Assembly (NCBI RefSeq): GCF_000466405.1
Contig: NZ_KE952949.1
Location: 14,455 to 77,487, forward strand
DNA from: Atopobium sp. oral taxon 810 str. F0209
Lineage (GTDB): Bacteria > Actinomycetota > Coriobacteriia > Coriobacteriales > Atopobiaceae
Length of the DNA stretch: 63,033 nt
Direction: 5' to 3'
Positions within the stretch are counted from its first letter, which is position 1; the number at the start of each line of letters is the position of its first letter. A program made the translations under genes and the position numbers. This document shows positions 43,908-53,000 of the stretch, in pieces. Under the pieces are notes generated by a model, which worked only from the letters and a program-made list of their open reading frames with translations, did not search any database and was not told the origin of the DNA.

Positions 43908-45103
43908 TGAGTCTGATACAAATGATTGAGGATGCAGAATATCACTCGCTGCTAATTGAAGCGTCAGCCGCAGACTTTTTGCATGGCGCACTCGAGCTGT
44001 CTGAAGGCGATTTTGGCTGGAAACAGCCCATGCGTTTCTTGTCTGTACAGCAACGTGCTCTAGGTAGTTGTCAAGCATGGCATCCAGGGCTTTATCGTCA
44101 CATGGGGCGTACGAGTGCAGGAATTTGTCTTGAGTTTGAGACGGATTCTACCGAAGTTGCTCTTGAGCTGCGTGCCCAGCCACTTTGGGGCGGAATAAAG
44201 ACACTGGTGGCATCTGCTGTTATGGGCAATGAAAACTATGACGGTGTTTCTTGTGAGGTTGACGGCAGATGGCTTGCGCCCTCATGGGGCCAACCGCGTA
44301 TGCCAACTGCCGAGGATGTAGCCCCCATAGAAGATTTTGCTGACGAGAAACCGAAAGAAAGACAGCTCCGCCGTGATCCTGGTCGTCTGGTGAGTTTTGT
44401 GCTCAGTGATTCTGCGACAGCTGCATCAGCTGGTTTAATGGCACTTCCCGGGTTAGGGAAAACACATCATGTACGTTTGTGGTTACCCTGCCTCTATGCA
44501 GTAGAAATTCGCCGACTTTTTGGTGATGGTACCTTTCTAAAAGCCGTAGACATGCGCCCAGTTTTGCTGGTTATGGGTGATGCGGCTACTCAAGGACTTG
44601 CAGCGGGAGATCCCGCACGCACTTGGGCAGCGCGACTTGCGCGTATAAATGATTGGGATTTGCTTAATCAAGGTATCGTGGGCCAGGTATTCCAGCCTGG
44701 TATGGCAGCAAGTCTTTATGAAGCAAAACTTTCACTTGCAGGCATTGTGGTGTCTTTTGGCGAGAGTTTGCGTCATGAGCAGTGTCAAGAGCGAGAAGTT
44801 GCCCGCAACGTCAGAGCTTTTCTAGCTGAAATTGCTCGCATGTGGCCGCACACTCCTTGTTGGGTATTGACACCGTTTTGGCATGATGAGGATAATTCGC
44901 CAACTCACCCTCACAGTTGCTTTGAGAGTTTGCTGCCTATGCTTGAAGCCAATGTTGCTGCTCATGATGAGATGCGTCTTGTAGATGGATGTGAGCTTAT
45001 GGAATGTCGCTCACGTGCTCTTGGGGGTAACAGCGGTTTGCCAGGGGATGCAGCGCACAAGTCCATTGCCCACCGTTTGGAAGCTATATTCCAAGAGTAT
45101 TGA
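43907..45103 (+). CDS. SGNH/GDSL-hydrolase-like protein lacking the nucleophile serine
   Basis: A 398-residue two-domain protein with an N-terminal beta-rich domain (about 1-200) and an SGNH-like fold after it. Block I, normally GDS, reads VMGDAATQG (about residues 222-230), so the catalytic Ser is Ala. The C-terminal Asp-x-x-His block appears as GDAAHKS. It may therefore be a binding protein or use a different residue. Family relatives deacetylate or cleave carbohydrates. The GTG start overlaps the glycosylase stop. Confidence 0.7.
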   Translation: MSLIQMIEDAEYHSLLIEASAADFLHGALELSEGDFGWKQPMRFLSVQQRALGSCQAWHPGLYRHMGRTSAGICLEFETDSTEVALELRAQPLWGGIKTLVASAVMGNENYDGVSCEVDGRWLAPSWGQPRMPTAEDVAPIEDFADEKPKERQLRRDPGRLVSFVLSDSATAASAGLMALPGLGKTHHVRLWLPCLYAVEIRRLFGDGTFLKAVDMRPVLLVMGDAATQGLAAGDPARTWAARLARINDWDLLNQGIVGQVFQPGMAASLYEAKLSLAGIVVSFGESLRHEQCQEREVARNVRAFLAEIARMWPHTPCWVLTPFWHDEDNSPTHPHSCFESLLPMLEANVAAHDEMRLVDGCELMECRSRALGGNSGLPGDAAHKSIAHRLEAIFQEY

Positions 45104-45169
45104 ATCTGCTGTCCGGGTGAGCGTCTATACTTTTCCTCAGACAAACAATGATGCCCCTGAGGAGGAGCT

Positions 45170-46426
45170 GTGGATATCGAAAAAGAAGCTCGGGTCAATC
45201 GTCTTGCACCCGATTTGCCCATCAAAATCTCTGCTGAAACTATGGCCCGTGTTGCTGATTTGCGCGCGTCAGGTCAGATGTCGCCTTTTGCGTGCAAAAA
45301 TACTTCAGCAATTCGTCGTGACCTTTCTGATCGTGATCGCGACACGGCTCTGCGTCCTGCTTTTTTGCGTGATATCGAAAAAATTATGCACATGGGCGCT
45401 TACAATCGTCTTGCAGGCAAGACGCAGGTCTTTTCTTTTCGCGCAGATGACGATTTGGCTCGCCGTGGTCTGCATGTGCAGCTAGTAGGTCGTGTTGCTC
45501 GTGATATTGGCCGAGGCTTAGGCCTTAATGAAGACCTCATTGAGGCTATTGCATTGGGTCACGATATTGGACATACCCCTTTTGGGCATGTCGGGGAACG
45601 CTACCTTGATACGATTTTCCATGAGCGTACGGGTCGCTATTTTCGCCATAACGTTCAGAGTGTGCGGGTGCTTGATGTGCTGGGTGGGCGCAATCTTACC
45701 TTGCAGACTCTTGATGGCGTGATTTGTCACAATGGCGAGTTTGAACAGCAAGTTTTTGAGACGAGTGGTCTTACTAGTTTTGACACCTTTGATCGTGTTG
45801 TAGATTCTTGTTGGGAGCGCGGTGATGAAGTTATCTCTCATATGCGTCCGATGACGCTTGAGGGTTGTGTTGTGCGCGTGTCCGATATGATTGCTTATGT
45901 AGGCAAAGATCGCCAAGACGCTATCCGTGCAGGTCTTGCAAGTGAAGAAACCTTTGATGATGGCTTGGGAGGCGCTTACAATTCTTGGGCGCTTTCTGCC
46001 TTTATTGCCGATGTTGTTGAGAATAGTTTTGGCAAAGATCGAATTGAGATGAGTGAGCAGGGCTTTGCTGAGCTGCGCCGGGCTAAGCGTGAAAATGCGA
46101 CAAAGATTTATACCTCCAGTGAGGTTAATGGTGATTTTGCAGGGCCGATTGAGGATTTCTTCTCAGGTCTGTATATGCACGAGCTGGAGGCGCTCAAATC
46201 GGGCGATACTAGTTCTGCCATTTTTGTTCAGCATATCGAGCCTATATGTCGTCATTTGGCACCCTATGGCAATACTTATCGTTGGGAAGATGATCTCGAT
46301 CTAACGGTGATGGATTTTATATCTTCAATGACAGATGAGTATTTTATGGCCAGCTGTGAGGCACTTTTTCCAGAGGCTGCTGAAATCTTCCCACGTCGTA
46401 CTTATTTTGAGGGCATCTTGCCCTAG
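45170..46426 (+). CDS. dgt: dGTP triphosphohydrolase-like HD-domain protein
   Basis: A 418-residue HD phosphohydrolase. YNRLAGKTQVF, LVGRVARDIGRGL and the HD motif ALGHDIGHTPFGHVGE are typical of dGTPases that hydrolyse dNTPs to nucleosides and triphosphate. VICHNGEFEQ follows as expected. Start GTG 45170 sits behind GAGGAGG. Confidence 0.92.
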   Translation: MDIEKEARVNRLAPDLPIKISAETMARVADLRASGQMSPFACKNTSAIRRDLSDRDRDTALRPAFLRDIEKIMHMGAYNRLAGKTQVFSFRADDDLARRGLHVQLVGRVARDIGRGLGLNEDLIEAIALGHDIGHTPFGHVGERYLDTIFHERTGRYFRHNVQSVRVLDVLGGRNLTLQTLDGVICHNGEFEQQVFETSGLTSFDTFDRVVDSCWERGDEVISHMRPMTLEGCVVRVSDMIAYVGKDRQDAIRAGLASEETFDDGLGGAYNSWALSAFIADVVENSFGKDRIEMSEQGFAELRRAKRENATKIYTSSEVNGDFAGPIEDFFSGLYMHELEALKSGDTSSAIFVQHIEPICRHLAPYGNTYRWEDDLDLTVMDFISSMTDEYFMASCEALFPEAAEIFPRRTYFEGILP

Positions 46427-46450
46427 GCGTAGTGCGCTACTATCAAGAAT

Positions 46451-47773
46451 ATGGATACACTTTTTTCTGACATAGAACGTTATAAGCGCAATCTCAATGC
46501 GCCGCTTGCTGTTCGTATGCGTCCACAAACTCTTGCTGAGTATGTGGGACAAACAGAAGCGGTAGGCGAGGGGAGTTGGCTACGCCGTGCCATTGAGCGC
46601 GATGCTCTATCTTCAGTGCTTTTTTATGGTCCTGCAGGTACTGGCAAAACGACCTTGGCGCATATCATTGCTAATACCACTCATGCTGAATTTGTTGAGG
46701 TCTCAGCTATCACGGGTACTGTCAAGGATCTACGCCGCGAGATTGAGCTTGCAAGTAGTCGCCTGTTAAGTTCTGGGCGCCGCACGATTTTGTTTGTTGA
46801 TGAGATTCATCGCTTTAATCGTTCACAGCAAGATGCCCTGCTTCACGCCGTGGAAGACAGGACGGTAGTGCTCATTGGTGCTACTACCGAAAATCCTTTC
46901 TTTGAAGTAAATTCTGCTTTGATTAGTCGTTCAAGGGTTATCGAGTTGCATCCTTTGAGTGACGAAGATATTCGTGAGCTTGTAACTCGTGCACTAACGA
47001 GCCAAAACGGTCTTGCGGGAATGTATGCTCTGGCGCCTGAGGCGCTCACGGAGATTGTTACTCTTGCGGGTGGCGATGCCCGTGCTGCGCTGACAAGCTT
47101 GGAGCTTGCAAGTCAGATGAGCGATCCGGGCACTCCTGAAGCGCCCTCTACTATTACCCTCGAGCATGTGCGGGACGCCAATCCTCGTCGAGGCTTGACC
47201 TATGACAAATCTGGCGACATGCACTATGACATTATTTCGGCTTTTATCAAGTCGATGCGTGGGTCGGATCCTGATGCCGCACTTTACTGGTTGGCTCGGA
47301 TGATTGATGGGGGAGAAGATCCCAAATTTATTGCCCGTCGCATCATGATTGCTGCATCCGAAGATATCGGCAATGCTGATCCGCAAGCTCTGCTTGTGGC
47401 AGAAGCTGCATTTAAGGCAGCAGAAGTGATTGGCTATCCTGAATGTCGTATTAATCTTGCACAAGCAGCCATCTATAACGCTTTGGCTCCCAAATCCAAT
47501 GCTGCCGAAGCGGGTATTGATGCAGCTTTAGCCGAAGTACGGCAGGGTCCTCGCCGCGAAGTGCCCAGCCATTTGCGTGACCGTCATCGCCCTGGCTCCG
47601 ATGAATATGGTAGCTATCTCTATCCACATGACTACCCTGCGGGTTGGGTAGAACAGCAATATCTGCCTGACGGTTTGAAAAAAGGTGATTTCTATACTCC
47701 GAGCGCGCGCGGTTGGGAGGCATGGCGTATAGAGGCGACAGGACGTGACCGTATAGAACAGTCAGGCAAGTAG
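46451..47773 (+). CDS. rarA: Replication-associated recombination protein A (AAA ATPase)
   Basis: A 440-residue clamp-loader-like AAA+ protein that acts at stalled replication forks. Walker A GPAGTGKT at 60-67, Walker B ILFVDEIHRFNRSQQDALL, sensor 1 IGATTENPFFEV and SRSRV are all intact. The C-terminal tetramerisation part (GSDPDAALYWLARMIDGGED, later RDRHRPGSDEYGSYLYPHDY in part) confirms RarA/MgsA. The ribosome binding site is weak. Confidence 0.95.
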   Translation: MDTLFSDIERYKRNLNAPLAVRMRPQTLAEYVGQTEAVGEGSWLRRAIERDALSSVLFYGPAGTGKTTLAHIIANTTHAEFVEVSAITGTVKDLRREIELASSRLLSSGRRTILFVDEIHRFNRSQQDALLHAVEDRTVVLIGATTENPFFEVNSALISRSRVIELHPLSDEDIRELVTRALTSQNGLAGMYALAPEALTEIVTLAGGDARAALTSLELASQMSDPGTPEAPSTITLEHVRDANPRRGLTYDKSGDMHYDIISAFIKSMRGSDPDAALYWLARMIDGGEDPKFIARRIMIAASEDIGNADPQALLVAEAAFKAAEVIGYPECRINLAQAAIYNALAPKSNAAEAGIDAALAEVRQGPRREVPSHLRDRHRPGSDEYGSYLYPHDYPAGWVEQQYLPDGLKKGDFYTPSARGWEAWRIEATGRDRIEQSGK

Positions 47774-47831
47774 TGCTGTCAAGTTGGGTAGAATGTGCTC
47801 AACATTGCAGTTAATGTATCTGGAGGCTTGA

Positions 47832-48431
47832 ATGGAACCGCTACAGATTGCGCTCATCGTCTTGGTTGTCGCAGGCATTTGGGCCATTGTTGAACTTGCT
47901 CTTACGCTGCGCAAGACTCGCAGCGCTGTTGAGGAAGTTACGCACTCCGCACATGAGGCTATCGAGCAAGTCCAGCCTATTATCGCTAAGGCCGATGGTA
48001 TGGTTGACGATTTACAGCCTTCCATGAAGCGTGTCGATCCTATGTTGCTCAAGGCAATTACATCGGTAGATTTACTTAATGCCAATTTGGCAGAGCTTGA
48101 TGGTATCTTGAGCGATGTGTCCAATGTCTCGGGCGCTGCTTCTAATGCAACAGTTGCTGCTGGTGAGGTTGTTGATCATGCTGCTTCTGCTGCTGCAGGA
48201 TTAGTCAACAAGATTACTGGCAAAAAGAACAAGATTGCTCCAGATGCTCTGCATGCTGCCCACGAACCCGCACGCTTGACTGATGCCAGTGAATCCGAAC
48301 CATCTGCTGCTGATTCAAACGAGACTGCTCCTGAGTCTGCGCCAACACAGGCGGCTAGTGGGTATGTGACCTATGACACAGCAGCTGAATCTAACACAGC
48401 AGCTGAATCTACTACTGAGGAGCAGGAATAA
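47832..48431 (+). CDS. DUF948-like membrane-anchored coiled-coil protein
   Basis: A 199-residue protein with one N-terminal helix (about 5-27), a helical region (about 30-140) resembling DUF948 general-stress proteins and a Ser/Glu/Ala-rich tail with a duplicated AAESNTAAEST stretch. CTGGAGG precedes ATG 47832. Its stop overlaps the start of the anti-sigma-like gene. DUF948 proteins are often SigB-controlled, which fits the next two genes. Confidence 0.65.
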   Translation: MEPLQIALIVLVVAGIWAIVELALTLRKTRSAVEEVTHSAHEAIEQVQPIIAKADGMVDDLQPSMKRVDPMLLKAITSVDLLNANLAELDGILSDVSNVSGAASNATVAAGEVVDHAASAAAGLVNKITGKKNKIAPDALHAAHEPARLTDASESEPSAADSNETAPESAPTQAASGYVTYDTAAESNTAAESTTEEQE

Positions 48432-48823
48432 TGCAGGATCTAGTAAGTTTGAATGTCCCCGCAGAGCCTAACTATGCGCGTTCTGTTCGTATGTTGGCGG
48501 CCACTCTGGCAGTTTCTTGCGGCATGTCGGTAGATGATGTCGAAGATGTGCGTATGGCTGCCGAGGAAGGTTTTGTGTATGCTTGCTCGACTGCGCCCAA
48601 GAGTTGTGGCATTAGTTTTGAGCTGGCACCCAATGAGGTCACCATCGACTTTAGCCTTGGTCTTAATGAAGCGGATCCTGACCAAGACAACGAGGCTGAA
48701 CTCGCGGGCGACCTTGATTTGGTAGCTCTTCTTCTTGAGGCGGTGTGCGATGAGTTTTTGCTGATGGACAGCGATGAAGGCTCATATCTACACCTCGTGA
48801 AGAGGACGGCACATGTCGAGTAA
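48431..48823 (+). CDS. rsbW: RsbW-like anti-sigma factor (HATPase fold)
   Basis: A 130-residue GHKL-type ATP-binding protein. VEDVRMAAEEGFVYACSTAP contains the N-box Glu/Asn-type region and DLDLVALLLEAVCDEFLLM the C-terminal helix seen in RsbW/SpoIIAB. It would bind the sigma factor encoded next and inactivate it. The N-box Asn is not clearly present (AEEGFVYACST), so the kinase activity is uncertain. It overlaps sigB by 11 bases. Confidence 0.75.
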   Translation: MQDLVSLNVPAEPNYARSVRMLAATLAVSCGMSVDDVEDVRMAAEEGFVYACSTAPKSCGISFELAPNEVTIDFSLGLNEADPDQDNEAELAGDLDLVALLLEAVCDEFLLMDSDEGSYLHLVKRTAHVE

Positions 48824-49757
48824 CGAAACTTTTCCCACTACTAATAGCGAGCCAAAATTGGCTTTGGGCGCTGTTGCAGATAAGCCTAACAGTTCTCATT
48901 TGCCCTTGTCTGAGCTTAGCCAGACAGATGAGGCACGCTCTGCTCGTCGTCGTGCTCGCGCCCGCGCTCGTGTGAGTGGACGTCCCGTTTGGGATCGCGA
49001 CCGTACAAGTGAGCTCTTTGCTCAGTATCGTGCAGGTGATGAAGACGCTCGTCAGCAACTTATCGTCAATCACCTCAACTTGGTGCGTTTTTTGGCTTCC
49101 AAATTTAAGAACCGCGGAGAACCGCTGGAAGACCTCATTCAGGTGGGTACTATCGGTCTTATCAAGGCGATTGACCGTTTTGAGCCCGATCGTGGTCTTG
49201 AGTTTACTACCTATGCCACACCTACCATCATGGGTGAGATTAAGCGCCACTTCCGCGATAAGGGCTGGTCGGTGAGGATACCTCGTCGTCTACAAGAGCT
49301 CTCCCAAAAGGTTTCTGTAGCTACCGAGACCCTAACTCGCGAACTACAGCATTCTCCTTCGGTGGAAGAACTTGCCGAGCACGTGGGTGCTACGGTGGAT
49401 GAAGTGCTGGAAGCTATGGAGTCTTCGAGTGCCTATAGCTCAGTGCCACTGGAGTCAGGTAAGAGCGAAGATGATGAGTCGGCAGCTGTTATTGATCGCT
49501 ATGTCACGATTGACCAAGACCTTGAGGGTTCCGATGACCGTATGTTGCTTGAGCAAGCGATGACGGACTTCTCACCTCGCGAGCGTGATATTGTGCGCAT
49601 GCGTTTTGTTGAAGGCCTCACACAAGTAGAGATTGCCGAAAAGCTAGGCATCTCTCAGGTGCAGGTTTCTCGTTTGCTGCGCCGTACTTTGAGCAAAATG
49701 CAAGAGCGCATTGAAGCCAAGCCCAAGGACAAGTCAGAGGATAAGACCAAAAAATAG
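48813..49757 (+). CDS. sigB: RNA polymerase sigma factor, SigB/SigF/SigG family
   Basis: A 314-residue alternative sigma factor with an Arg/Ala-rich N-terminal extension (~55 residues) not usual in the family. Region 2 (NLVRFLASKFKNRGEPLEDL, then GTIGLIKAIDRFEPDRGLEF), the family-typical TYATPTIMGEIKRHFRDKGW, region 3 (RRLQELSQKVSVATETL) and region 4 (LTQVEIAEKLGISQVQVSRL) are present. It is coupled to the rsbW-like gene. No RsbV anti-anti-sigma gene is nearby. Confidence 0.92.
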   Translation: MSSNETFPTTNSEPKLALGAVADKPNSSHLPLSELSQTDEARSARRRARARARVSGRPVWDRDRTSELFAQYRAGDEDARQQLIVNHLNLVRFLASKFKNRGEPLEDLIQVGTIGLIKAIDRFEPDRGLEFTTYATPTIMGEIKRHFRDKGWSVRIPRRLQELSQKVSVATETLTRELQHSPSVEELAEHVGATVDEVLEAMESSSAYSSVPLESGKSEDDESAAVIDRYVTIDQDLEGSDDRMLLEQAMTDFSPRERDIVRMRFVEGLTQVEIAEKLGISQVQVSRLLRRTLSKMQERIEAKPKDKSEDKTKK

Positions 49758-49801
49758 CAAATTGCGGGCTTTTGTGACCCTTGTAGGTTTAGCACTCTTC
49801 T

Positions 49802-49829
49802 TTGCGGAAGCGCTGATACAGCATATACT
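49802..49829 (+). promoter_or_regulatory. Promoter of alaS
   Basis: TTGCGG (49802-49807) and TATACT (49824-49829) are 16 bp apart, 45 bases before the alaS ATG at 49874. No T-box leader is visible in the short gap. Confidence 0.5.
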
Positions 49830-49873
49830 GTGAGGGTTGCACAGGCATCCGATTGATGAATGGAAGACAATCC

Positions 49874-52513
49874 ATGAGCACGTCTGATCGAAAGTACATG
49901 ACCACTGCAGAAATCCGCGAGGACTTCTTGCGCTTTTTTGAAGGCAAGGGCTGCAAACTTTATCCCTCGTCTTCCCTTGTTCCCGAGGATCCTTCGTTGC
50001 TTCTTGCCAATGCGGGCATGAATCAGTTCAAGGAGTACTATCAAGGCATAAAGACTATGCATGAGATTGGTGCGACATCTTGCCAAAAGTGTCTGCGTAC
50101 CAATGATATCGATAATATCGGCGACTCTCGCCACTTGTCCTTCTTTGAAATGTTGGGCAATTTTTCTTTTGGTGGCTATTCCAAGGCAGATGCTATTGCT
50201 TGGGCTTGGGAGTTTATTACCTCGCCTGAACATCTGGGTCTTCCCGCCGATCGTCTCTATATGACAGTTTTTGAGAACGATGATGAGGCTATCGAGCTGT
50301 GGCACAAACAGGGTGTGGCATACGACCATATCTCGCGCTTGGGTGAGGAAGACAATTTCTGGGCAGCGGGTCCTACGGGTCCCTGTGGTCCTTGTTCTGA
50401 GATTTATTTTGACCAAGGTTCTGAATTTGAGGGTGAGGCGCCCGGGGACGATGGAGACCGTTTCCTTGAGTTTTGGAATCTTGTGTTTACCCAATACGAC
50501 CGTCAAGAGGACGGTTCGATGCCCGACCTACCTCACCGCAATATCGATACAGGCATGGGTCTAGAGCGTATTGCTGCCATCATGCAGCATCAACACACCA
50601 ACTATGAAGGTGATGTTTTGCGCACGCTCATTGGCGTAGGCGAGCAGCTTTCGGGTAAGAGTTACGGCGAGGATGAGTCGGTTGATCGCAGTCTGCGTAT
50701 TGTGGCTGACCATAGTCGTGCGGTGACTTTTATGATTGGTGACGGTATCCTGCCGGGCAACGATGGCCGTGGTTATGTTCTGCGTCGCTTGCTGCGTCGT
50801 GCTGTCTACCATGGTCGCCTGTTGGGTATCAACGGCTCCTTTTTGACTTCCTATACCCACGAGGTGGCTCGTCTTTTGGGTGATGTGTATACCTCATTGA
50901 CCGAGCAGCAAGCACTTATTGATGGCATTGTTGGTGCCGAAGAAGAGCATTTCTCGGCTACGTTGGATGCTGGTGAAGCAATTCTTGCAGCTGAGCTTGA
51001 CAAGCTTGCTGCTGACGAGGTTTTGCCTGGCGCTGTAGCTTTCCGTCTGCATGATACCTACGGTTTCCCCATTGATTTGACACGTGAGATTTGCGAGTCT
51101 CAGGGCCGCAGCATCGATATGGATGGTTTTGATGCGTGTATGGCCAATCAGCGTGAACGCGCACGTGCTGCAGCCAATCGCGATGCTTGGTCTACCGCTG
51201 GTAGTATCTGGGTAAGTCTTTCGGATCGTTTGCCCGAAACTGAGTTTGTGGGGTATGACCACGAATATCTTGAGGGTGCCAAGGTGATTGCTCTGATTGC
51301 TGAGGGCACTGAGATTGAGCAAGTTGTTGCTGGTAGTGAGGTTGAAGTTGTGCTTGACTCTACACCTTTCTACGGTGAGATGGGTGGCGAAGTCGGTGAT
51401 ACTGGCTATCTTGAGACCGCTGATGGGGCTGTTTTGCGTGTCAATGACACCAAGCATCATGAGGGCGGCATTGTTGCTCATGTCTGCACGGTTGAGGAAG
51501 GCACGCTCACTTTAGGCTCTGCCGTAACTGCCACTGTTGATCACGGTCGTCGCGAGCTTATTCGCCGCAACCACACCGCAACTCACCTATTGGATTCTGC
51601 TTTGCGTGAGGTATTGGGCGAGCATGTGAGCCAAGCTGGTTCGCTGGTGGCTCCCGATAAACTGCGCTTCGACTTTACTCACTTTGAGGCTTTGACCGCA
51701 GACCAGCTTGCCCGCGTTGAAGGCATTATCAATGCCGAGATTTTTGCGGCAAAGCCTGTTGTTACGCAGCTTATGAGCATTACTGAGGCAAAGGCAGCAG
51801 GTGCTATCGCATTGTTTGGTGAGAAGTACGCCGATGTTGTCCGTGTGGTATCTGTCGGTGAAGAAGATCACCCCTTCAGCCGTGAACTTTGCGGTGGTAT
51901 TCATGCTCATAACTCTGCCGATCTAGGCTTCTTCAAAATTATTTCTGAGAGTTCTTCGGGTGCAAATATCCGCCGTATCGAAGCTGTGACCTCTGCTGGT
52001 GCAATTTCTTATGTTGATGAGCGCTTGCAAGTACTTGATGAGGTAGCTGCGGCGCTGAAGTGCAAGGCGAGTGATGTTCCTGCTCGAATTGCAGCACTTA
52101 CCGCCGAGCTGGCTGATACTCGCAAGAAGGCACGTGAGGCAAAGGCTACCGTATCTGCTGCTGATCGTACAACAGTTGAATTTGAGGGTTATAGTTGCGT
52201 TTTTGCCAAGCTTAATGGTATGGGTGGTCGTGATTTGAGGTCCGTTTGGGATAACATTCGTGACAGCGCTCACAAGCCCGAAATTGCCTGTGTGCTTGTC
52301 TCGGCTACTCCTGATGGCAAAGTTGCGCTTCTTGCTGCGGCAAGTGATTCTGCTGTGGATGCTGGTTTTGATTCTGGCAAGCTTATCTGTGAGATTGCAG
52401 GTCTTGTTGGCGGTCGTGGCGGTGGCAAAGCTGGCATGGCTCAAGCTGGTGGTGCAGATGTTGCTGGTATTGATGCAGCACTTGCTAAGGCCCAGCAGTT
52501 ACTGAGGTCATAA
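49874..52513 (+). CDS. alaS: Alanyl-tRNA synthetase
   Basis: An 879-residue class II synthetase that charges tRNA-Ala. The catalytic core begins TTAEIREDFLRFFEGKGC; FEMLGNFSFGGYSK is motif 2 and TGMGLERIAAIMQ motif 3. The editing domain has HTATHLLDSAL and the zinc-binding ELCGGIHAHNS. The C-terminal dimer domain ends in GGRGGGKAGMAQAGG. GGAAGAC precedes ATG 49874, and TTG 49853 is a possible longer start. Confidence 0.97.
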   Translation: MSTSDRKYMTTAEIREDFLRFFEGKGCKLYPSSSLVPEDPSLLLANAGMNQFKEYYQGIKTMHEIGATSCQKCLRTNDIDNIGDSRHLSFFEMLGNFSFGGYSKADAIAWAWEFITSPEHLGLPADRLYMTVFENDDEAIELWHKQGVAYDHISRLGEEDNFWAAGPTGPCGPCSEIYFDQGSEFEGEAPGDDGDRFLEFWNLVFTQYDRQEDGSMPDLPHRNIDTGMGLERIAAIMQHQHTNYEGDVLRTLIGVGEQLSGKSYGEDESVDRSLRIVADHSRAVTFMIGDGILPGNDGRGYVLRRLLRRAVYHGRLLGINGSFLTSYTHEVARLLGDVYTSLTEQQALIDGIVGAEEEHFSATLDAGEAILAAELDKLAADEVLPGAVAFRLHDTYGFPIDLTREICESQGRSIDMDGFDACMANQRERARAAANRDAWSTAGSIWVSLSDRLPETEFVGYDHEYLEGAKVIALIAEGTEIEQVVAGSEVEVVLDSTPFYGEMGGEVGDTGYLETADGAVLRVNDTKHHEGGIVAHVCTVEEGTLTLGSAVTATVDHGRRELIRRNHTATHLLDSALREVLGEHVSQAGSLVAPDKLRFDFTHFEALTADQLARVEGIINAEIFAAKPVVTQLMSITEAKAAGAIALFGEKYADVVRVVSVGEEDHPFSRELCGGIHAHNSADLGFFKIISESSSGANIRRIEAVTSAGAISYVDERLQVLDEVAAALKCKASDVPARIAALTAELADTRKKAREAKATVSAADRTTVEFEGYSCVFAKLNGMGGRDLRSVWDNIRDSAHKPEIACVLVSATPDGKVALLAAASDSAVDAGFDSGKLICEIAGLVGGRGGGKAGMAQAGGADVAGIDAALAKAQQLLRS

Positions 52514-52574
52514 ATGCACTTGATTACAAACCTAGCAGCATCGTGTTGTTAGGCTTGCCTGAAAGGTCGACGGA

Positions 52575-52988
52575 ATGAGAGCTTTGGCACTGGATATCGG
52601 AGAGGTGCGTGTAGGTATTGCAGCAAGCGATGCAAGCGGCATACTTGCCTTTCCTGTCAAAGTTCTGCCAGCGCAAGAAGTGCTGGGTCATGCAAAGACA
52701 TTTCGTCGTGTGTTGGAAGATTATGAGCCCGAGGTGTTGGTCTGTGGTAGACCTCTTACCTTGGCAGGTGAGGATGGTGCGCAAGCTGCTCGTCTGACTG
52801 CTCAAGCAGAGCGTATTGCCAAAAGCTGCGGTCTTCCCCTGGAATTTGCTGATGAAAGGCTCTCCTCTAAGGAAGCAAAGCGTATCCTCCGTGAGGAGGG
52901 GAGAAGTGAGAAAGAGATGCGTGGAATGGTTGATATGGTTGCCGCATCGGTATTTCTCCAAACCTGGCTTGATGCCAGGAAGGACTGA
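52575..52988 (+). CDS. ruvX: Holliday junction resolvase-like protein RuvX/YqgF
   Basis: A 137-residue RNase H-fold nuclease. MRALALDIGEVRVGIAASD contains the first catalytic Asp, VCGRPLTLAGEDG the middle motif and MVDMVAASVFLQTWL the last Asp. It takes part in rRNA processing in many bacteria. It lies between alaS and mltG, an order conserved in Gram-positives. Confidence 0.93.
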   Translation: MRALALDIGEVRVGIAASDASGILAFPVKVLPAQEVLGHAKTFRRVLEDYEPEVLVCGRPLTLAGEDGAQAARLTAQAERIAKSCGLPLEFADERLSSKEAKRILREEGRSEKEMRGMVDMVAASVFLQTWLDARKD

Positions 52989-53000
52989 AAGGGCGAGTCG

